Positions 9,254-18,671 are shown, counted from the first letter of the stretch. The stretch is 42,902 nucleotides of DNA from Prevotella sp. (GCA_022778905.1 JALFRV010000103.1:1-42902), one strand, 5' to 3'. The notes: generated by a model not told the origin, from the letters alone. Program-made: numbers and translations.

Positions 9254-11914
9254 ATGAAACGTATATCTTTGATCTATCATATTCCGATGCTCCTGCTTTC
9301 GCTGCTGTTGACATCATCCTGCAGCGATTATCTGGACAGAGAGACCGACTCGTTGATTGATAAGTCAATGACCTTTACTTCATACGAACGCACAAGCCGC
9401 TACTTGATCAATATTTACTCACTGCTGCCTGATGGTCTCAACCGGATGGGGGATGGTGCGATGTTTGACGCAGCTACCGATGACGGTGAGCATGCATCGG
9501 AAGACGCCAGCGTACAGAAGTTCAATACGGGGTCTTGGAATGCCGTGAGCAATCCCGATAATCTATGGAACCGTTATTATGCAGGTATCCGCATGGCCTG
9601 CGAACTCATAGAGAATGCGGATAAAGTTGATCTTGAACGCTACCGGTTAGATCCGAACAATCAGCCCGAATACCAAAACCGCCTGAAAGATATCCGGATT
9701 TGGAAAGCCGAGGCACGCTTCCTCAGAGCCTTCTTTCACTTCGAACTCATGAAGCGTTTTGGCCCTATTCCTCTCATATCATCATCCTTGTCCATCAATG
9801 AAGATTATCGCAACATGGAACGTCCTACGATGGAGCAATGCATAGACTTCATCTCCAAGGAATGTGATGCGGCAGCTTCCGACTTGGATTTCACCCCGTG
9901 GAGAGACGAGTCCGCACTGGGACATGCCACCAAGGGGGCTGCTTTGGCACTCAAGAGCAGATTGTTACTCTATGCCGCAAGTCCGCTCTATCTTGATTGG
10001 GAGAACACCTCTGAGGCCAGCCTTCCTTCGGATCAGGCGAAATGGAGTGCTGCTGCAAAGGCAGCAAAGGCTGTCATTGACCTCGGCCAGTATGCCTTGC
10101 ACCCAGACTATGGTGATCTTTTCAAGAACGCACTCAGAAGCAGCGAATACATCATGATGCGCAGATATGCTGCGGGAACGAGCTTTGAATCTTACAATTT
10201 CCCTATCAGCTACGGCGGTAAAGGAGGCATGAATCCTTCGCAAAATCTTGTAGATGCCTATGAGAAATTGGATGGAAGCACTTTCAGCTGGGACAATGAG
10301 ACCGACAAGGCGCATCCTTATCTCAATCGGGATGCACGTCTGAACGAAACCATAATCCTCAACGACTCGCTCTGGCAGAATAAAAAGGTTGAGACTTTCA
10401 ACGGTGGAAAAGACGGAAAATACAAAGCCAACGCCACCAAGACCGGCTATTATCTGAAGAAGTTTGCCAACAATGAAGTGAATATCGTTACCGGAGGTGG
10501 AGCCGTCGGACATACTTGGCCGCTGTTCCGTTTAGCGGAAATCTATCTCAATTATGCCGAATCGCTCAACGAGAGTGATCCTGGGAACCCAGACATCCTG
10601 CTGTATCTCAATGTCGTGAGACATAGAGCGGGCCTGCCGGATCTTGACTCCGGCCTGTCGCAAGAGAGCATGCGGGAATACATTCGTAAAGAACGCCGTA
10701 TCGAACTCGCATTCGAAGAGCATCGTGCATGGGACGTTCGCCGCTGGAAGATCGGTACAAAAACATTGGGAGCAGATCTCAGAGGTGTAAACATTGCAAA
10801 GCTGTCGACCCCAGTGACCGATGCAGTAGGCGATGTTTCTTCATCCAACGGAACAATCCCTTCGTCTGAAATTCCCTCCGGATGGTACTACTATGACGGC
10901 GACGAATTTAACGGATTGGAAATCAATAACCGTTATTGGGGGATTTACGGAGACAACTTTACCTTCAATGCCAACTATGGGGCGCAACAAGGAATGCTCC
11001 AAACGTATCGCAAGGAACAGGTCGCAATTGTCAACGATGGCAACAAGCGCGTGGCACGCATCACCGCTACGCGGGACGGAAACCCACCGGCACCGGCTAA
11101 CAGCAGCGTAGCCAACCGTCCGGGATGGTGGTCAGGTGCGCTGTCCAGTCGTGACACCAAGAATTACGGTTTCCTCGGTAAGATGTATCCACTCTTCTCA
11201 CGTATCGAGGTCAAAGCAAAGATCCCGTATGAATATGGTGTATGGATGGCTGCATGGCTGCGTCACTATTTAGGTGCAGGAGTTGCCGAACTCGACCTTG
11301 AAGAGTTCTTCATCAAGTATTACCAAACGACCAACAATCCCTATCAGGTGAATCAAACGGTCCACGTATACAATAGTGAAACGGGCAAGACGGATGTCAA
11401 TGCGAACAAGATGAGCCGATATACCATACTGTCCTCCAATCCAAGCAGCGACTACCATACCTATGGTGTACAGGTTGATCCGGACCCTGCTGCTCCGCGC
11501 GAACATGCCATCATCAGCTTTCTCTTCGATGGTCAGGTGACGAATGTATGGAAGACAAAAGACTACGGAGAGAAGTACAATTCTTTTATCAAGCGCGCCT
11601 TCGCCGAGCATCGTGAGATGACAACATGGGACATTGCACTGACCGGACAGATCGGCGGAAACGATTCGAGCGTCGGATTTCCAGAAGACAAGAACCCGAA
11701 CTTGCGTCAGCTGACGATGGATATCGACTGGGTGCGCGTCTTCACACGCACGGATCCGCATTCCGCAAATCCCCCTATTCAAGTGCACGAGAAGTATTCC
11801 TACGAACCCTACGTCGTTGAAAGCAGAAACTTCCAGCCCAAGATGTATTGGTATCCGATTCCTGAGTCCGAACTGCTGAAGATGAATTCCTGGAAACAAA
11901 ACCCAGGATGGTAA
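9254..11914 (+). CDS. SusD-family lipoprotein with an inserted GH16-type beta-glucanase domain
   Basis: 886-residue lipoprotein (lipobox TSSC, Cys23) with two interleaved parts. Residues 24-516 are a normal SusD body (FRLAEIYLNYAESLNE, RAWDVRRWK, RGVNIAK). Residues about 541-832 form a GH16 jelly-roll: DGDEFNG at the start, SGALSSRDT, FSRIEVKAKIPYEYGVW, the catalytic ExDxxE motif as E679-L-D681-L-E-E684, YHTYGVQVDPD, ISFLFDG, and MDIDWVRVF at the end. The SusD fold then resumes at about 843 (EKYSYEPYVVESRNFQPKMY) and ends QNPGW. The SusD encoded at 4602-6359 has only a few residues at that point, so the glucanase sits in a loop rather than at a terminus. Known GH16 enzymes cleave beta-1,3/1,4-glucans and related galactans; cleavage at the cell surface beside the transporter is inferred. 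No frameshift or internal stop is seen. Confidence 0.92.
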   Translation: MKRISLIYHIPMLLLSLLLTSSCSDYLDRETDSLIDKSMTFTSYERTSRYLINIYSLLPDGLNRMGDGAMFDAATDDGEHASEDASVQKFNTGSWNAVSNPDNLWNRYYAGIRMACELIENADKVDLERYRLDPNNQPEYQNRLKDIRIWKAEARFLRAFFHFELMKRFGPIPLISSSLSINEDYRNMERPTMEQCIDFISKECDAAASDLDFTPWRDESALGHATKGAALALKSRLLLYAASPLYLDWENTSEASLPSDQAKWSAAAKAAKAVIDLGQYALHPDYGDLFKNALRSSEYIMMRRYAAGTSFESYNFPISYGGKGGMNPSQNLVDAYEKLDGSTFSWDNETDKAHPYLNRDARLNETIILNDSLWQNKKVETFNGGKDGKYKANATKTGYYLKKFANNEVNIVTGGGAVGHTWPLFRLAEIYLNYAESLNESDPGNPDILLYLNVVRHRAGLPDLDSGLSQESMREYIRKERRIELAFEEHRAWDVRRWKIGTKTLGADLRGVNIAKLSTPVTDAVGDVSSSNGTIPSSEIPSGWYYYDGDEFNGLEINNRYWGIYGDNFTFNANYGAQQGMLQTYRKEQVAIVNDGNKRVARITATRDGNPPAPANSSVANRPGWWSGALSSRDTKNYGFLGKMYPLFSRIEVKAKIPYEYGVWMAAWLRHYLGAGVAELDLEEFFIKYYQTTNNPYQVNQTVHVYNSETGKTDVNANKMSRYTILSSNPSSDYHTYGVQVDPDPAAPREHAIISFLFDGQVTNVWKTKDYGEKYNSFIKRAFAEHREMTTWDIALTGQIGGNDSSVGFPEDKNPNLRQLTMDIDWVRVFTRTDPHSANPPIQVHEKYSYEPYVVESRNFQPKMYWYPIPESELLKMNSWKQNPGW

Positions 11915-11942
11915 TTAGAAAACTATCACAAACAGAAACGAT

Positions 11943-13982
11943 ATGAAAAAAAGAGTATATCAACTGTTGGCATTTCTCATGTTTGTCTGCATGACGGGAT
12001 GCATTGATAACAATATCGGTTACGATGACGTCACGAATGTCCCCGAGGGCGTCTATATCACCGGATCCAATACGGAGTTCAGCGTCGAGGCATCAAAAGG
12101 AATGCTTCAATCCATCGACAATGGCGTGCTGTATTGCATCAATGTGTGGCTCAAGCAAGAGGGTGTATTCTACATCTCCTACGTGGACGAGTCGGGGCAG
12201 CCTGTCCGGATGGGATTTAGCCAGCGCCTGTCAGACGAAGGGAACGCCATGACCACCTATTCTTTGAAAGCAGGCGGTGACGGAATTTCCGTCGGACATG
12301 AAGGATTGTACCAGGTGGTGCTGAATAAAGAGAAAGCACAGGTGAACATCATCCCCTACAACTTCAGGATCCGCGGAAAGTTCGACATGACTGAAGACGG
12401 ACAAAAGGAGGTCTCCATGTCAGACGTATCCTACGACAAGATTAACCACATCGTGACTTGGACCACGGGAAAGGAAGCCCGCATCTTCCTGCCTTCAGAG
12501 TTTACCTTTGCCTATACAGACAGCCAAGCTCCGATCACTGTGGAGGGAGCGGACGGTGCGCCTTATGAGATCGCTTCGTTCTACACCGGTATGGCCGGCA
12601 ATGTGAAGATGAACACGCTTACGGCAGACTATTCCAAGTTGACCAATCAGTCAAGTGTCAACCTCAATCTGAGACGGAAAGGAAACTATGTTGTCACTTT
12701 ACGGTATAACGTCCTGAACAATCAGTTTGCAGCCAACATACAGGGCGAAGAAATGATCGAACCCGAAGCGACCGGCTTCCCGCCATCACTCTACATGGCA
12801 GGTGACGAATGGGGCGCTTTCGGATCTGCCGGAATGGTCAGGATGGCGCCTGTTGGCGTCACCGGCAACGGGGCGTTCTGGACAATGGGATATTTCACGG
12901 AGGGCAAGGCCATACGATGGTCGACCAATCCGGACGGCAGCGACAGTTTCTCGTCATTGGGCAGCCAGGTCGGCCTGACCGTCGATGCGCAGGGCAAGGC
13001 CGCTGTCACCAAATCGGGCTACTACGTTGTCTTCATCGACATGAACCGTAAGATCATCGCCTTTGAAGAACCCGAACTCTACGGCATCGGCGAGTGTTTC
13101 GGCGGAAATGAGCAGCGCATCGCGTTCAGCAATGGTGAATTCAGGGTTACCACAACGTCTGAAGGCAGGTTGCAGATGTATGCTGCGTCGCTTTATAACA
13201 ACCGCGACTGGAACTCGATGGAGTTCAACATCATCAATGGCAAGATCGTCTATCGAGGAGTGGGCGAGCTGGATCCCGTCCCTGTCAACAAGGATATCCC
13301 TGTCCGCTTGGACCTCAAGCAGCGTGAAGGCGGCTTCATCATTCCCACGGACGTCAAGGCCATTCCTACCTCAGCAAACGAGCTCTATCTCATCGCGGAT
13401 AATATAGCCAACGGAAACTGGGGCTCCGAGGGGGTGGTAAGCATGTGGAACACCTGGGGCAACAAGCAGACCTTCCTCTACCTGCACCATTTCAAGAAAG
13501 GAATGAAGATCAGTGTATCCACCAGCAAGGTCTTTGGCAAGAACGAGTTTGCCGCTCTCATCGACAACAAAGGCAACACTTTGGTTGACGGCAGGGCCGT
13601 CATCCCGCACGACGGTGTCTACATGGTCTACGTAGATCTGAGCACACGGGCCTTCCATCTGCTGGACGCGGAGATTTATGCCTACGGTACGGCAGCCAAT
13701 GATAACAGCAACAAGCATCTCACACCCTTCACGCTGAATCCCGACAAGAAGTCTATGAGTCTGACTTTACCGGCTGAAGGGCGCCTCCGCATCGATCCGG
13801 CCTCGTCGGCACTGACATCCTCCGGAGCATGGAAGCGGGAACTCTACTTCGATCCGGAAGGCGGAAACATCAATATGAGATTAGTGGGTGACCCTGAGCC
13901 TAACCAGAAATATATCTGGAAAGCAGGAACTAAGATCACCCTTGACTTCGAAACCATGCAGGCTACGGTTGAACAACCGTAG
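11943..13982 (+). CDS. SusE/SusF-like multi-domain surface glycan-binding lipoprotein
   Basis: 679-residue lipoprotein (lipobox MTGC, Cys20), 28 bp after the SusD-GH16 gene and clearly in the same operon. It is built from repeated beta-sandwich modules that start with a similar strand: VYITGSN (about 37), LYMAGDEWG (283), LYGIGECFGG (379), LYLIADNIANG (481) and IYAYGTAAND (578). The last four are spaced about 96-102 residues apart. Most modules close with a G-Y-x-V-x-(I/V)-D-type strand (YYVVFIDMN, VYMVYVDLS). This layout matches SusE/SusF and XusE-type proteins, which hold polysaccharide at the cell surface and have no catalytic activity. The protein presumably supplies substrate to the GH16 domain. 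Assignment as a surface glycan-binding protein is good; the number of binding sites is unknown. Confidence 0.85.
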   Translation: MKKRVYQLLAFLMFVCMTGCIDNNIGYDDVTNVPEGVYITGSNTEFSVEASKGMLQSIDNGVLYCINVWLKQEGVFYISYVDESGQPVRMGFSQRLSDEGNAMTTYSLKAGGDGISVGHEGLYQVVLNKEKAQVNIIPYNFRIRGKFDMTEDGQKEVSMSDVSYDKINHIVTWTTGKEARIFLPSEFTFAYTDSQAPITVEGADGAPYEIASFYTGMAGNVKMNTLTADYSKLTNQSSVNLNLRRKGNYVVTLRYNVLNNQFAANIQGEEMIEPEATGFPPSLYMAGDEWGAFGSAGMVRMAPVGVTGNGAFWTMGYFTEGKAIRWSTNPDGSDSFSSLGSQVGLTVDAQGKAAVTKSGYYVVFIDMNRKIIAFEEPELYGIGECFGGNEQRIAFSNGEFRVTTTSEGRLQMYAASLYNNRDWNSMEFNIINGKIVYRGVGELDPVPVNKDIPVRLDLKQREGGFIIPTDVKAIPTSANELYLIADNIANGNWGSEGVVSMWNTWGNKQTFLYLHHFKKGMKISVSTSKVFGKNEFAALIDNKGNTLVDGRAVIPHDGVYMVYVDLSTRAFHLLDAEIYAYGTAANDNSNKHLTPFTLNPDKKSMSLTLPAEGRLRIDPASSALTSSGAWKRELYFDPEGGNINMRLVGDPEPNQKYIWKAGTKITLDFETMQATVEQP

Positions 13983-13992
13983 TCCCTGCAGC

Positions 13993-14015
13993 GTGGCGTC
14001 AACGAAAAACGCCGC
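13993..14015 (+). terminator. Weak stem-loop after the binding-protein gene
   Basis: GTGGCGT and ACGCCGC can form a 7-bp stem (one G-U pair) around a 9-nt loop, just after the stop codon at 13980-13982. No U-rich run follows, so it may only attenuate transcription into the GH3 gene. Confidence 0.3.
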
Positions 14016-14066
14016 CTTTCAAGCTCCCTCACAACCTTTCACCCAATAAACAATCAGCTACATTTC

Positions 14067-16370
14067 ATGAAGATAAATGCCAATCTTTTCGCAATAGCAC
14101 TTGCCGCAGCCATGTCATGCAACTTGCAGGCTGTTGCGGCAGACACCCCATTTCCTCAAAAGCAAAAAATCTCGAAGAAAGCCAAGAAGCCCAAAACGAC
14201 TGTAGATGAAGCTGTCTTCATCCAGTCGCTGATGGACAAAATGACGCTCCGGGAAAAGATCGGACAGCTGTCGCAATACGTAGGACGCGACCTGCTGACC
14301 GGTCCTAAGAGCGAGACACTCTCCGACTCGCTGCTGCAGGAAGGAATGATCGGATCGGTGCTCAACATCGCCGGGGTGAAGCAATTGCGGGCCTTGCAGG
14401 AACGCAACATGAAAGTCTCCAGACTGAAGATTCCCATCCTCTTCGCGTTTGACATCATTCATGGCTACAAGACCATCTTTCCCACCCCGCTCGCAGAATC
14501 ATGTTCATGGGACTTGGAACTGATGTACAGCACGGCGAAAGCTGCGGCCATGGAGGCTTCTGCGGCCGGTATCCACTGGACGTTCGCCCCTATGGTTGAC
14601 ATCGCACGTGACCCGCGGTGGGGACGCATCGTAGAGGGAGCGGGCGAAGACACTTTCTTAGGCTGCAAGATAGCAGAGGCCCGCGTGAAGGGATTTCAGT
14701 GGAATCTCTGGCAACCCGACGCATTGATGGCTTGCGCCAAGCACTTCGCCGCCTATGGGGCTCCGCAGGCGGGGCGCGACTATGCACCGGTGGACATGTC
14801 GATGTCAACGTTGGCCGAGACCTATCTGCCTCCCTATAAGGCCTGCGTCGATGCAGGCGTGCAGACGTTCATGTCGGCTTTCAACGACATCAACGGCATC
14901 CCGGCAACGGGGAGCAAGTGGTTGCTGACGGATCTCCTGCGTGACAGATGGGGCTTCAAGGGCTTCGTGGTGAGCGACTGGAACGCTGTGGTGCAGCTTA
15001 AGACACAAGGCGTGGCCTCCGATGATGCCGGCGCGGCGGTGATGGCGCTCAATGCCGGATTGGATATGGACATGACTGACGGTCTGTATAATGCCCACAT
15101 TGCCCGCGCCGTGGAGCAAGGGAAGGTCAGCATGGCTGTCATTGACGCCTCCGTGAAGCGCATCCTGACTGCCAAGTTCCGGCTGGGGCTCTTTGAGGAC
15201 CCGTACCGTTTCCTCGACGAGAAACGCGAACAGACCACCGTCAAAAGCCCGGAACTGATGGAGCTGGCACGCGATGCAGCCCGCAAGTCGATGGTCCTGC
15301 TCAAGAATGAGGGCGACGTCCTGCCCCTGTCCAAGTCGGTCAGGAGGATTGCACTCATAGGCCCTTTGGCCAATGACCAGAACGAGCTGATGGGATCATG
15401 GAAGGCAAGAGGCGAGGCAGAAGACGTGGTCACCGTGCTGCAAGGACTCAAAAACAAGCTGGGCAATTCAGCCACGATCACCTATGCCCGGGGCTGCGAC
15501 TGGAGCAAACCTGACAAAGCGGGCTTTGCCGAGGCTGTCAAGGCTGCCGGAGAAGCCGACGTGGTGATCGCCGTCATGGGCGAGAAAGCACTGTTCAGCG
15601 GCGAATCGAGAAGCAGGGCTTACCTCAACCTGCCGGGTGTGCAGGAAGAGCTGCTCGCCGCACTGCGACAGACGGGTAAAAAAGTCGTCACTGTGCTGAT
15701 GAACGGCCGTCCGCTCGCCCTCCCGAAGGTTGTCGCCAGCTCTGACGCGATCCTCGAAGCCTGGTTCTTGGGGACCCAGTCAGGCAATGCGCTGGCCGAT
15801 GTTCTCTTCGGCGACTACAACCCCTCGGGCAAGCTCACCGCCTCTTTCCCCTATGCGGAAGGACAGATTCCAAACTACTATAACTACAAACGCTCGGGCC
15901 GACCGGGTGATATGGAGCGGAGTTCCACTGTCAGACACATCGATCTGAAGAACGCCAACCTCTTCCCCTTTGGTTTCGGCATGAGCTATACCCGTTATGA
16001 CTATGCGCCGTTCAGCTGCAGTGACACCTTCGATGCCAACGGAAAGCTACGGGTCTCGGTCCGTGTGACCAACAGCGGACAGCATGACGGCGAGGAGACC
16101 GTCCAGGTCTACGTGGCCGACAAGGTAGCTTCGATGGTGAGACCTGTCAAGGAGCTCAAAGGCTTCAAGAAGGTCTTTATCCCGAAAGGCAAGACCGTGG
16201 AGGTTGAGATAGAGATTGATGCCAACGACATAGGGTTCTGGACCAACGAGATGAAGTATGTCGTCGAGCCGGGCGAATTCACCATCATGGTAGGCCCGGA
16301 CAGCGAACGGCTGCAGAAGAAGGATGTCACGCTGACCGATACCCATTTCCTCACACATGGAGCACACTGA
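14067..16370 (+). CDS. bglX: GH3 family periplasmic beta-glucosidase (BglX type)
   Basis: 767-residue exo-acting beta-glycosidase with a signal peptide (about 1-25). The GH3 N-terminal barrel carries MTLREKIGQLSQ, the substrate-binding block RDPRWGRIVEGAGEDT (about 181-196), KHFAAYGAPQAGRDY and the nucleophile motif VVSDW with Asp304. The second alpha/beta domain follows (KSMVLLKNEGDVLPL onward), then a C-terminal fibronectin-III-like domain (about 665-745, VRVTNSGQHDGEETVQVYV). Length and order match E. coli BglX. In this locus it should release glucose from oligosaccharides that the GH16-bearing SusD produces and the SusC proteins import. It lies 84 bp after the binding-protein gene in the same direction. 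Family is firm; beta-glucoside rather than beta-xyloside specificity is inferred from BglX similarity. Confidence 0.93.
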   Translation: MKINANLFAIALAAAMSCNLQAVAADTPFPQKQKISKKAKKPKTTVDEAVFIQSLMDKMTLREKIGQLSQYVGRDLLTGPKSETLSDSLLQEGMIGSVLNIAGVKQLRALQERNMKVSRLKIPILFAFDIIHGYKTIFPTPLAESCSWDLELMYSTAKAAAMEASAAGIHWTFAPMVDIARDPRWGRIVEGAGEDTFLGCKIAEARVKGFQWNLWQPDALMACAKHFAAYGAPQAGRDYAPVDMSMSTLAETYLPPYKACVDAGVQTFMSAFNDINGIPATGSKWLLTDLLRDRWGFKGFVVSDWNAVVQLKTQGVASDDAGAAVMALNAGLDMDMTDGLYNAHIARAVEQGKVSMAVIDASVKRILTAKFRLGLFEDPYRFLDEKREQTTVKSPELMELARDAARKSMVLLKNEGDVLPLSKSVRRIALIGPLANDQNELMGSWKARGEAEDVVTVLQGLKNKLGNSATITYARGCDWSKPDKAGFAEAVKAAGEADVVIAVMGEKALFSGESRSRAYLNLPGVQEELLAALRQTGKKVVTVLMNGRPLALPKVVASSDAILEAWFLGTQSGNALADVLFGDYNPSGKLTASFPYAEGQIPNYYNYKRSGRPGDMERSSTVRHIDLKNANLFPFGFGMSYTRYDYAPFSCSDTFDANGKLRVSVRVTNSGQHDGEETVQVYVADKVASMVRPVKELKGFKKVFIPKGKTVEVEIEIDANDIGFWTNEMKYVVEPGEFTIMVGPDSERLQKKDVTLTDTHFLTHGAH

Positions 16371-16383
16371 TTCAGGGTGCTCC
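16359..16383 (+). terminator. Stem-loop overlapping the GH3 stop codon
   Basis: GGAGCAC and GTGCTCC form a perfect 7-bp stem with an 11-nt loop that includes the TGA stop. There is no U run behind it. It is a candidate 3' end or processing site for the core PUL transcript. Confidence 0.3.
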
Positions 16384-16412
16384 AGATGATGGGAACAACA
16401 GATTTACTTTAA

Positions 16413-16461
16413 CCCGGATCGGCCATTAGACCGCTGAAGCACATTTATTCTTGTCATTTCA
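16413..16461 (+). repeat. Partial copy of the dispersed palindromic element
   Basis: This stretch between GH3 and the esterase opens with CCCGGATCGGCCATTAG, identical over 17 bases to 32479-32495, and continues with CATTTATTCTTGTCATTTC. Positions 16418-16461 match the reverse complement of 32733-32776 at 38 of 44 positions without gaps. It therefore resembles both ends of the element at 32479-32776 and looks like a solo end or deletion derivative. Confidence 0.7.
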
Positions 16462-16521
16462 TGCTTTCCGACTGGTTTAATCCGCATCTTATCATTCTAA
16501 TTGCAAAAGAAGGTTACATTT

Positions 16522-18336
16522 ATGAGAAAACTTTATCTGACCACAGTCCTTTGCTGGATCTCGCTGACCGTTTTTGCCGCCATCGGCGACAAGATCTACC
16601 CGACCGACAACATGATCTATCAGGTGACATCGGACACGGAAGTACAGGTGATTGGCTACACCAATGCCTTCGCTACGACTGATCTCGTGATCCCGCCATC
16701 CGTCGAGTCGGGCGGTACGAGCTATGCCGTCACGGCGATCAGCGTGTTTATCAACAACACCACGATCCGGACCTTGCGGGTCCCGGGGTCCGTCAAGGCG
16801 CTCGCTACCAACTGGCAAGGCTTCAAGGGATGCACCAACCTGCGGTCGGTCATCTTTGAAAAAGGGTTTACCACACTGGCCAAAGGAGCCTTCAACGGAT
16901 GCTCGGCCCTGAAGGAAGTGGTGCTTCCGGAAGGCGTAACCGAGATCCCCGTCTACACTTTTCAGAACTCGGGCTTGGAGACGATCACCCTTCCTTCTAC
17001 GGTAGCCACCATCAACGGCAACGCCTTCGCAGGTTGTGCGGGACTGAGTGAAATTCGTTTTGACGGCAAGGTGCCCCCCACTTTTATCAACAACTCGGAC
17101 AGCAAGAAGTTTGATACGGTGACACTCGCCGTACCGGCCGGCACCAGTGCCGCCTTTGCGGCAGGCACCACCGCCAACCCCTTCAAGGAGATCCGCGAGG
17201 ATGCGACATTGGGCATGGGCGATCCGGCCAGCGAATGGGATCCGCTGAAGGACATCCGCAAGGAGGATTTCTGGGTCTACATCGTCTTCGGACAATCAAA
17301 CGCCGAAGGCTACGAAGCGCTGCCGGCCGCGGAAGACAGGATCCCAAACCCGAACCTCTACAACCTCAGGGCCTACGACGACAATGATGCAGAGGACGGA
17401 CTCGGCAGCATCACCACCGCATGGGGCGAATGGGAGAACGTGTCGGAGCCCAATTGCCGCAAGACCAAATATCATCCTACCAAGATGGGATGGGTGAAAG
17501 CCTTCGGCGAAGAGATGCTCCGCCTGCATCCCGGCAAGAAGTTTGCCTTCGTCCACGTGGCTGTAGCGAGTGCTGCCATCAAGCTGTTTGACAAGGCACA
17601 ATATGCCGACTACTTAGCCGATGCGAATACCAGCAAATGGGTGAAATATAAGGCTGCCGGTGCCTATGGCGGCAATCCTTACCAGCGTATCATCGATGCT
17701 GCCAAAAAAGCGCAGCAGTTTGGCACCGTGAAGGGGATCCTCATGCACCAGGGGGAGGAAGACGGCGGACAGGCATACTGGCCGGGGACCGTCAGGAAAG
17801 TCTATCAGGACATGCTGACCGATCTGAGTCTGCAGGGATCAGAAGTGCCGCTCATCATGGGTGAACCGACGGCCTACGTAGGCAACATCGCAAATCAGGT
17901 TGCCGTAACCACGCCGGGCAATGACGCCTACATCCCCAACAGCTATCTCGTCGAGGCGTCTGACCTGCCCTACAACACCCTCCATTTCACCCACGACGGG
18001 TACGTGAGCTTGGGCAAGCGCTATGCGCAGGTGGCTTCGGGTGACTACACGGCAACCTCCGTGGAGGAAATCCGTAACGGACTCACGACAGGCACCAACA
18101 GCCTTGACGTGAAACTTTCACGGCATGGAAGCGCCATCCTCGCCTTAGAGGCATCGCAACCGCTGGTCGAGGTGAGCCTGCTCGCCGCCGACGGACGCCT
18201 GCTGAAACAGATAGCGCGGCGGCCTTTCATGACGCTGAAGATCAACGTAGAACGCTGGAATGAGAACCCGCTGCTCGTCAGATGCAAGGCTGCAAACGGC
18301 GCGCAGACGGTCATCAAGGTGGCCGGCAGGCGCTGA
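16522..18336 (+). CDS. Leucine-rich-repeat / SASA-type carbohydrate acetylesterase with probable T9SS tail
   Basis: 604 residues from ATG 16522; a TTG 21 bp upstream is in frame but would put seven extra residues in front of a clean signal peptide (MRKLYLTTVLCWISLTVFA). BspA-type leucine-rich repeats follow (about 63-190: FKGCTNLRSVIFEKG, FNGCSALKEVVLPEG, FAGCAGLSEIRFDG). An SGNH-like SASA esterase domain comes next (about 250-510) with GQSNAEG (Ser259 as nucleophile), ILMHQGEEDGG, and a late HFTHDGYVSLGKRYA block carrying the likely Asp/His. The last 70 or so residues (VSLLAADGRLLKQ, then KVAGRR at the end) resemble a type A T9SS sorting domain. Role inferred: removes acetyl groups from a decorated glycan at the surface, with the repeats mediating adhesion or binding. 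Confidence 0.82.
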   Translation: MRKLYLTTVLCWISLTVFAAIGDKIYPTDNMIYQVTSDTEVQVIGYTNAFATTDLVIPPSVESGGTSYAVTAISVFINNTTIRTLRVPGSVKALATNWQGFKGCTNLRSVIFEKGFTTLAKGAFNGCSALKEVVLPEGVTEIPVYTFQNSGLETITLPSTVATINGNAFAGCAGLSEIRFDGKVPPTFINNSDSKKFDTVTLAVPAGTSAAFAAGTTANPFKEIREDATLGMGDPASEWDPLKDIRKEDFWVYIVFGQSNAEGYEALPAAEDRIPNPNLYNLRAYDDNDAEDGLGSITTAWGEWENVSEPNCRKTKYHPTKMGWVKAFGEEMLRLHPGKKFAFVHVAVASAAIKLFDKAQYADYLADANTSKWVKYKAAGAYGGNPYQRIIDAAKKAQQFGTVKGILMHQGEEDGGQAYWPGTVRKVYQDMLTDLSLQGSEVPLIMGEPTAYVGNIANQVAVTTPGNDAYIPNSYLVEASDLPYNTLHFTHDGYVSLGKRYAQVASGDYTATSVEEIRNGLTTGTNSLDVKLSRHGSAILALEASQPLVEVSLLAADGRLLKQIARRPFMTLKINVERWNENPLLVRCKAANGAQTVIKVAGRR

Positions 18337-18671
18337 GGGCGGCCGACGTCCGACAGAATGCCCTCAAAAGACATTCCCACCGAGGCTGCCGGCTGTGCAG
18401 GCCGGACCGTCCGTCCCTGCCCGACGGAAGATGAAGCAACGTCCTGCGTGCCTCACAGAAAATATTCCGCCCCACGAGACCGGCAGTCTCCGTTTTTATT
18501 TGTATATTTGTCCAACCGTCTCCGTGTACCGCCGACTTCGGGATGCGCCACGGAACTGGACCACCCCACCGCAACGACTGCAGCCCAGAAAGGGGCTGTG
18601 GGATCCTGAAACGACAGATAAATCTCGGATGATGCACCGTCAGATCCATCATCCATAACTGACTCAAACGA
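18337..18671. other. Intergenic region before the GH20 gene
   Basis: 335 bp without a convincing gene. It holds a perfect TAnnTTTG box (18503-18510) and a small stem (CAGCCC/GGGCTG) near 18585. Short open frames here run out of the esterase region and resemble no protein I know. Confidence 0.6.
18503..18510 (+). promoter_or_regulatory. Candidate promoter -7 box for the GH20 gene
   Basis: TATATTTG matches the Bacteroidetes TAnnTTTG box exactly. No TTTG lies at the expected -33 spacing, so support is partial. Transcription from here would give a leader of about 155 nt before the ATG at 18672. Confidence 0.5.

Noticed and set aside
16501..16521. TTG at 16501 as the start of the esterase gene
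   Set aside because: The ATG at 16522 gives a clean signal peptide; the longer form adds seven residues ahead of it.
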